Below are positions 1 to 4,465 of a stretch of DNA of 6,347 bases, in pieces (positions within the stretch are counted from its first letter, which is position 1; every line of letters begins with the position of its first letter). Position numbers and translations under genes: made by a program. This stretch comes from Methanobacteriota archaeon (GTDB lineage: Archaea; Thermoplasmatota; Poseidoniia; Poseidoniales; Poseidoniaceae). Where the stretch lies: contig PBSP01000012.1 in NCBI GenBank assembly GCA_002726845.1, positions 3,056 to 9,402 of the forward strand. The letters are read 5' to 3'. The notes beneath the pieces are model-generated. The model was not told where the DNA came from and ran no database searches. It was given only the letters and a program-made list of their open reading frames with translations.

Positions 1-198
1 GGTGTTGATGAATCCCTGATCCAATTTGTTAAAGATCGACCGGGTCACGACCAGCGGTACGCCATGAACTATCAAAAAGCCGAAAAAATTCTTGGATGGA
101 AACCTGAAATTGCTTGGAAAACAGGGTTGCAGGAAACAATACAATGGTACATGAACAATCCTGAGTGGATTGAATCTACACGTCAAAACGGATTCTAA
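1..198 (+). CDS. rfbB: dTDP-glucose 4,6-dehydratase, C-terminal end (5' partial)
   Basis: The frame is open from base 1 to a TAA stop at 196-198 and gives the last 65 residues of an extended short-chain dehydrogenase. The segment FVKDRPGHDQRYA, followed by KAEKILGWKPE and a GLQETIQWYMNNPEW tail, is the characteristic C-terminus of RmlB/RfbB. This NAD-dependent enzyme converts dTDP-glucose to dTDP-4-keto-6-deoxyglucose in the cytoplasm, the second step toward dTDP-rhamnose and other deoxysugars for surface glycans. The Rossmann fold and catalytic Tyr-x-x-x-Lys lie outside the window. The gene runs toward the transport operon and stops 2 bases from its end, so the two are transcribed separately, and no functional link is implied. 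A different nucleotide-sugar epimerase/dehydratase is possible, but the DRPGHDxRYA motif favours RmlB. Confidence 0.88.
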   Translation, partial: GVDESLIQFVKDRPGHDQRYAMNYQKAEKILGWKPEIAWKTGLQETIQWYMNNPEWIESTRQNGF

Positions 199-200
199 AC

Positions 201-222
201 TTACTCTGTTTTGAGTAATTTT
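201..222 (+). terminator. hairpin plus T-run at the convergent gene boundary
   Basis: TTACTC (201-206) and GAGTAA (213-218) form a perfect 6-bp stem around the loop TGTTTT, followed by TTTT at 219-222. It starts 2 bases after the rfbB stop and would suit termination of the plus-strand transcript. The first arm contains the complement of the hugZ-like stop codon, so the structure is built from coding sequence of the opposing gene. The stem is AT-rich and weak. Archaeal termination depends mostly on the U-run, which here is only four bases long, so the functional call is tentative. Confidence 0.4.
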
Positions 223-1037
223 CGCGCTTCTTTTACCATTTTGACCAACTCGATTCGAGCAGAGTCAGAGGAATCAACCTGTTTCTTAAACGCCAATCGA
301 ATCGGGAATTGGCCATCACCAGTCGTTGCCAACATCTCAAATCCATAACGATCGATTGCCGTCATTTTCGCCTCGATGGTATCTGTTGCCTTGCTCATTG
401 CCTTGCAATAAAGAACGAGTGCATCGGAATGGTCGTCGTTCATGTGTTCTACAATATCATCTCCAAATTCAATCATAGGGTCGGGTTCAGCATCAAACCA
501 CTTTGATTCATTGACCCACGACATTCGGCCAAATCCACCAATAAAGCGAATTGAATCTACTTTGAGCTTATAGAATCCAAAATCATCCCAATCTGAATAA
601 GCGCTTGCACTCTCGTGTATCTCAAGAAAACATTTCTTAACAGCGTCCCTCTCATTTTCTGGCACAAGAGTGCAGTGACCAACCAACGTCACCCGTCCAT
701 GCGCCAATGGATTGCCTTCACCATTTTCAGCAATCAACAACGAGGCTTTTGAATCGACAATGAGATTTTTTGTGTGTTCGGCAAGTTGACTGATCAAAAA
801 TACAGGATTTCCTTCGTGCATCGCATAGGTTACGAACGAACCGTAAGGGAATCCATCGGCTCTCTGAGAAACCGTGCACAATGTTGCAACATGCATCTTT
901 GATGCAATTGTCCGGGCGTATTCTGCATGCGATGGTCGAGCGACGTTTCTTTCGTAGAGTAATTTTGGCGTAAGCGAGGTAGTTTCATCATTTGGTGCGT
1001 GTTGTGTGTATTTCTTCGGTTCGTTTTCTTCTGCCAT
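201..1037 (-). CDS. HugZ-like split-barrel + DUF2470 protein (putative heme-handling or heme oxygenase-like)
   Basis: A soluble 278-residue protein with no signal peptide. Residues about 35-175 look like an FMN-binding/PNPOx-type split barrel of the HugZ group: NPLAHGRVTLVG at about 110-121, an IHESASAYSDWDDFGFYKL stretch, then GGFGRMSWV at 167-175. Residues about 191-275 form a DUF2470 domain opening with the signature EHMNDDHSDAL (His198, His203). HugZ-type proteins in bacteria bind heme and can open its ring to release iron. The domain order here (barrel, then DUF2470) matches Pseudomonas-type HugZ proteins and plant glutamyl-tRNA reductase-binding protein, and is the reverse of H. pylori HugZ, so catalysis cannot be assumed. 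It is the last gene of the transporter cluster, which supports a role in using imported heme. I chose the ATG at 1037 because AGGTGA lies 5 bases upstream; a GTG at 1046 would add three residues. An alternative role is a heme-responsive or flavin-binding regulator. Confidence 0.82.
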   Translation of the reverse strand: MAEENEPKKYTQHAPNDETTSLTPKLLYERNVARPSHAEYARTIASKMHVATLCTVSQRADGFPYGSFVTYAMHEGNPVFLISQLAEHTKNLIVDSKASLLIAENGEGNPLAHGRVTLVGHCTLVPENERDAVKKCFLEIHESASAYSDWDDFGFYKLKVDSIRFIGGFGRMSWVNESKWFDAEPDPMIEFGDDIVEHMNDDHSDALVLYCKAMSKATDTIEAKMTAIDRYGFEMLATTGDGQFPIRLAFKKQVDSSDSARIELVKMVKEARKLLKTE

Positions 1038-1040
1038 ATT

Positions 1041-1048
1041 CCTCACCT
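1041..1048 (-). promoter_or_regulatory. ribosome binding site of the HugZ-like gene, overlapping the ATPase stop
   Basis: The minus strand reads AGGTGAGG, containing AGGTGA, a six-base match to the consensus AGGAGGTGA. It is 5 bases before the ATG at 1037. It overlaps the ATPase TAG stop and includes the GTG that could otherwise be taken as the start, which decides for the downstream ATG. The overlap points to translational coupling. Confidence 0.65.
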
Positions 1049-2315
1049 AACCTTCTGTATCCTCGTTGATTTGCTCCCAAATTAAATTGTCATCTTCTGT
1101 TTTTCCATCAACCTCATCTTTGACATGAACCCAGAACCTGTCCCCTTCTTCAGAATTAACAACATCTGCCGTGACCCCAAATACCTTTTGTATATTCTCT
1201 GGGGTCAAAACTTCCCGAGCCGTACCATCAGCAATTATCTTACCTTCACTCATGAGGAGGATACGGTCGGCGAATCGTGCAGCCATGTTGATGTCATGAA
1301 TAGCAACCAACGCGGATTTTGGTACCTTTGAATTGGAGACCAAAAATTTCATTTTTTTCATGATTTGAATCTGATTTTTTAAATCGAGATCACTCGTTGG
1401 CTCATCCAACAAAAACAGACGAGGTGATTGTGCGATGGCCTTGCCGATAATGACCCTTTGTCGCTCACCGCCAGACAATTGGTTGAGCTTTCTGAAGGCG
1501 AATTCCTCTAGATTAAGAAATTCGATTGTTTTCGAAACTATTTCGCGATCCATAGGACTGATGTTCCATCCGATGTATGGCCTTCGACCCAACATAATGG
1601 CATCATACACATCAATCGAAAAGCTGGACTTCACCGATTGGGGCACATAAGACATGTATTGAGCCAGTTGCATGGCATCGAAGTTGTCGTCATTTGAAGC
1701 ATCCTTGGCTGCTGTGAACCAACGGACGCAGACGGCCGTGTAAGCGCTACCGGTGACAAACATCATCAGCATTGAAGAGGATGTGTAATTGAGACCGTCC
1801 CCCATTACTATGAAAAATCCGATTCCTCCGAGCGATCCCAATATTCCGAATGTTGTGGCAATATACATCCATAATTTTCGATCTGCTTCAGGGGTCTTGA
1901 CCATTTCTCCCGATATCAGCAGAGGGAGGCCAAGGAACGCGGGTGCAAAGGATGAAATGGACTGTGATTCTGACACGGCGGTTACAATCAAACCCCACAA
2001 GAGGAGTGCCATCCCATATACAGTTGTTAAATTCGGTAAGAAGTCGTCATCTTCATCTGTGTGTTTGCGAGGGGAATGAATGCGCTTTAACGAGTTTTCA
2101 TCGTCTCCCTCAGCGTCGATATAAATCTCTCCAGATTGAATCTTGAGAATTCCAAGAATGGATTTGAGAAGTGTTGATTTTCCTGCACCGTTGACGCCAA
2201 GCAAACAGACCAATTCGTTGTTTGAAATCGTGAGATTTATGTCTTTCAAGACCTCTTTTTTGGGGTAACCAAATTTGAGATTTTTTAGCCTCATGATGTC
2301 CGACAATCTCATCAC
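1047..2315 (-). CDS. FecE/BtuD-type ABC transporter ATPase with an inserted four-helix membrane domain
   Basis: A 422-residue ABC nucleotide-binding protein of the iron/heme/cobalamin importer class, whose members are usually about 250-270 residues. All motifs are present: Walker A GVNGAGKST (40-48), Q-loop VPQ (Gln226), signature LSGGERQ (280-286), Walker B FLLDEP (301-306, Glu305), D-loop SDLD (308-311) and switch His340. Flanking residues are typical of the family, including YVPQSVKSSFSIDVYDAIMLGRR after the insert. Residues about 70-213, between the strand SGEIYID and the Q-loop, are foreign to the family and carry four hydrophobic helices. After residue 380 there is an acidic tail of about 40 residues. 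The start is GTG at 2315, overlapping the permease stop by 4 bases (GTGA), with GGAG 9 bases upstream; ATG at 2312 or 2294 are alternatives. It should energise the permease encoded just upstream. Substrate is inferred from neighbours: heme most likely, ferric siderophore or corrinoid possible. Confidence 0.9.
   Translation of the reverse strand: MMRLSDIMRLKNLKFGYPKKEVLKDINLTISNNELVCLLGVNGAGKSTLLKSILGILKIQSGEIYIDAEGDDENSLKRIHSPRKHTDEDDDFLPNLTTVYGMALLLWGLIVTAVSESQSISSFAPAFLGLPLLISGEMVKTPEADRKLWMYIATTFGILGSLGGIGFFIVMGDGLNYTSSSMLMMFVTGSAYTAVCVRWFTAAKDASNDDNFDAMQLAQYMSYVPQSVKSSFSIDVYDAIMLGRRPYIGWNISPMDREIVSKTIEFLNLEEFAFRKLNQLSGGERQRVIIGKAIAQSPRLFLLDEPTSDLDLKNQIQIMKKMKFLVSNSKVPKSALVAIHDINMAARFADRILLMSEGKIIADGTAREVLTPENIQKVFGVTADVVNSEEGDRFWVHVKDEVDGKTEDDNLIWEQINEDTEG
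1677..2108 (-). other. membrane-domain insertion inside the ABC ATPase (residues about 70-213)
   Basis: This in-frame segment interrupts the nucleotide-binding domain after SGEIYID and before AQYMSYVPQ, where canonical homologues have only a short loop and helix. It begins with a charged linker (about 70-92, rich in D, E, K, R, H). Four hydrophobic helices follow at about 97-114, 119-139, 150-171 and 180-200. It ends with a second polar linker (KDASNDDNFD, 204-213). An even number of helices puts both ends on the cytoplasmic side, as the ATPase fold requires. The helical part starts LPNLTTVYG and contains FAPAFLGLPLLISGE and YTAVCVRWFTAAKDA. From memory this resembles small stand-alone four-helix membrane proteins of about 120 residues that start similarly and share the PAFFGLPLL and CVRSFxAxRK stretches, seen for example in planctomycetes. 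That family match is recollection, not a search result. Confidence 0.82.
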
Positions 2316-3346
2316 CCCCGCCTGCTCCGGATTAGCAAATACATGAAGAACGGTCCACCTATGACCGACAACATCACACCGACTGGAATGATGATTGGAG
2401 CAAACAATGTACGTCCTAATGTGTCTGCAAAGAGCATTAAAAATGCGCCGAAAATCGCTGAACTCGGAATCAATTTTCTGAAATCGTTACCAACGATGAC
2501 CCTCGCCATGTGTGGAGCTGCTAGACCGACGAAACCAATCAGCCCTGTAAATGAGATAACCAAAGCCGTCAAAAGAGCCGATAGGACGAGTACTGTTTTA
2601 CGGAAACCTGCAGGATCAACTCCAGTAGAAATGGCGAATTCGTCGCCACCGACCGACAAGGCGTTGAGATCCCATGACCACTTCAAAGCCAAAGGAACCA
2701 AACAGATTACTGGCACCGTCAAAAATATCGCAGTCTCTCTGTTGACTCTACCCAGACTTCCAAAGGACCAGTGCATCAGTTGTGAAACCTGTTCGTCCGT
2801 TGCAAAATAGTTCAAGACCGACGTGATGGCCCCTGCGATGAACGTAATTGCAATTCCTACAAGGATGTACGATTCGGCTGAAACGGAATGCATGCTACCC
2901 AACTGGATGATGATGAACACAACAATGAGCGCAAAAAGAAACGCATTACCAATAATGGCGAGTGGTCCTCCAACAACCGAGAACCCCAACATAATTGCAA
3001 GAGCGGCACCAAGAGCAGCCCCTGATGCGACGCCCAATGTTAGAGGCGATACCAGAGGGTTACCTAGGCATCCTTGCATGAGTGCACCAGCAATTGCAAG
3101 TGCAATTCCGCCAGTAATGGCCATGAGGATTCGAGGGAAACGCAACTTCCAAATGATGCTGTTTTCGACATCGTTAGGGGTTTCTAAACCAAAGATCATT
3201 TTCGCAGTTGTGAAAACGTCCAGTTTTTCATAAGGCCCTTGTCCCATAGCGATGAGAGCCAAAACCACCGTTGAAATCCCTAGAATTATGATTGATTTTA
3301 TTTGATTCTTTGATTTGGTAACGTGCTGTCTCGAAAGTGGATTCAT
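2312..3346 (-). CDS. FecCD/BtuC-family ABC transporter permease
   Basis: A 344-residue, highly hydrophobic membrane protein of normal family length, with about ten helices expected. Hallmarks: RFPRILMAITGGIALAIAGALMQG (69-92) leading into NPLVSPLTLGVASGA (96-110); WSFGSL at 193-198; and the coupling region GFVGLAAPHMARVIVG (271-286) followed by the AD-LGR segment. These define permeases for ferric siderophores, heme and vitamin B12, which work as homodimers with a FecE/BtuD-type ATPase. The start is placed at ATG 3346, which overlaps the upstream stop as ATGA and has GGTGGT 6 bases before it. A GTG at 3370 would add eight residues and a 28-base overlap. The last residues, RSRRG, form a positive cytoplasmic tail whose codons carry the GGAG used by the ATPase gene. 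The family does not reveal the substrate. Confidence 0.94.
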   Translation of the reverse strand: MNPLSRQHVTKSKNQIKSIIILGISTVVLALIAMGQGPYEKLDVFTTAKMIFGLETPNDVENSIIWKLRFPRILMAITGGIALAIAGALMQGCLGNPLVSPLTLGVASGAALGAALAIMLGFSVVGGPLAIIGNAFLFALIVVFIIIQLGSMHSVSAESYILVGIAITFIAGAITSVLNYFATDEQVSQLMHWSFGSLGRVNRETAIFLTVPVICLVPLALKWSWDLNALSVGGDEFAISTGVDPAGFRKTVLVLSALLTALVISFTGLIGFVGLAAPHMARVIVGNDFRKLIPSSAIFGAFLMLFADTLGRTLFAPIIIPVGVMLSVIGGPFFMYLLIRSRRG

Positions 3347-4464
3347 GCTCTTACCACCGTCGAATCGCACACGAATGTACCAATTCTGTCAATTCCATGA
3401 TACTGCAAGAAGTAGTCATCCAATATCGCTTCTGCATCCACATCTTCAAACAAATCTGGATGGAAATACTTAGCCAGCGTAGGCAATCCATGAATCATCA
3501 TGGGCCCAGCAAATTCTCCAGACATAATAATCATCCTGTTGTCTGTTATGGCTGAAACACTGTCAAAGCCATCACGGTCAGCGATGAGGTTCATATGATT
3601 TCGACATTTGTTGTTGGAATCATAGTGATTAAATCCGATGTCGAAGGTTATGCCATCGAACATCAAGATGTCTGGATTTTTTCCGATGATGTCTTCCATG
3701 TCTACGTGAGTTGTGTGACCTGGGAGATCGGCATAGAGATTTACACCGCCTGCTTTTTCGATAACGTCCGTCCATTGCGATGTTCCGGTTAATACGACTG
3801 GGTCGCGGGTCAGGGATGCGTGATGTTCCATAACGATCTGTGGTCGAGCCTCATCGCTCAAGTCGGTAATTCGCTGTTCAACCATTCCCTCAATCTCGTC
3901 AAATTCTTCAAAGATTGATGCTGCTTGTTCTTCTTTTCCGAACAAGGTCGCCAAGACATTAATTTCGTCACGCAAATAGTCGTACTTGTAGAAATCCAGT
4001 GCGAGTACACGGACGCCTACGGGTTCAAGCAAGCCACGAATGGCCTCAGTGTCAACCATACCGTTCGTGGCAAACACAATGTAAACATCGGGTCGTGTGT
4101 CGAGCAGCGACTCAAAATCAATCTCCGAGTGAGCTGAATACTGAACCATTGGCGTATCTACAAATTCTGGCCAGATGGTTTCATCATAAAAGTCGCCAGA
4201 AACCCCAACGATTACACTTGGATCGATTTCAAGCATACGCATAACCGTAGCAGCATATGTGTTCGTTAGTGCGACGCGAGTTGGAGGTTCAGCAAAGGTA
4301 TGCTCCACATCGTTTGAATCGATGACGGTTATTGTGGTTTCAGAAGGCTCGACAACGTTGTTGGTAGAGTCCTTGAATCCATCGTTGGAAGTGTACCATA
4401 CGCCAAAGGAACCGGCGATAACGATAGCAACGAGGAACAGGGCAACATCAATTTGTCTTGACAA
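3343..4464 (-). CDS. membrane-anchored class III periplasmic-type substrate-binding protein (iron/heme/cobalamin type)
   Basis: A 373-residue protein with one N-terminal hydrophobic helix (about 7-24). No lipobox cysteine follows it, so it is probably tethered to the outer face of the membrane by an uncleaved anchor. A short Ser/Thr/Asn-rich linker leads into a Peripla_BP_2 (FecB/BtuF) fold from about residue 44. Seen are TITVIDSNDVEHTF, then SEIDFESLLDTRPDVYIV at the end of lobe 1, a linking helix (about 164-200), and lobe 2 with TSQWTDVIEKAGGVN (228-242) and KNPDILMFDG (262-271). The C-terminal GLPTLAKYFHPDLFE...YHGID resembles archaeal iron-type binding proteins. Tyr109 before the SEIDFE motif and His214/His215, His250 and His253 in lobe 2 are candidate ligand contacts, but I cannot assign heme residues without alignment. 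The TTG start at 4464 is supported by a consensus Shine-Dalgarno site 6 bases upstream. It lies 1 base after the surface-protein gene and overlaps the permease start by 4 bases. Confidence 0.92.
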   Translation of the reverse strand: MSRQIDVALFLVAIVIAGSFGVWYTSNDGFKDSTNNVVEPSETTITVIDSNDVEHTFAEPPTRVALTNTYAATVMRMLEIDPSVIVGVSGDFYDETIWPEFVDTPMVQYSAHSEIDFESLLDTRPDVYIVFATNGMVDTEAIRGLLEPVGVRVLALDFYKYDYLRDEINVLATLFGKEEQAASIFEEFDEIEGMVEQRITDLSDEARPQIVMEHHASLTRDPVVLTGTSQWTDVIEKAGGVNLYADLPGHTTHVDMEDIIGKNPDILMFDGITFDIGFNHYDSNNKCRNHMNLIADRDGFDSVSAITDNRMIIMSGEFAGPMMIHGLPTLAKYFHPDLFEDVDAEAILDDYFLQYHGIDRIGTFVCDSTVVRA

Positions 4465-4465
4465 G

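Noticed and set aside
1677..2108. The membrane segment as an assembly chimera or a mobile-element insertion in a broken ATPase gene
   Set aside because: The frame is continuous through both junctions, all ABC motifs remain on each side, and there are no inverted repeats, target duplications or transposase signals. Base composition and codon use look like the rest of the gene. An artefact would rarely keep frame at both ends and give an even helix count, though read-level confirmation is still needed.
2343..3233. Two long plus-strand open frames (2343-2810 and 2823-3233) opposite the permease
   Set aside because: They are antisense to a confidently identified FecCD permease, their translations are Pro/Met/Ala/Thr-rich with no recognisable motif, and neither has a convincing ribosome binding site.
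1047..4464. Naming the transporter as a vitamin B12 importer (btuCDF)
   Set aside because: The family alone cannot separate cobalamin, siderophore and heme importers. The adjacent HugZ-like gene points to heme and no cobamide genes are visible, so specific btu or hmu symbols were not assigned.
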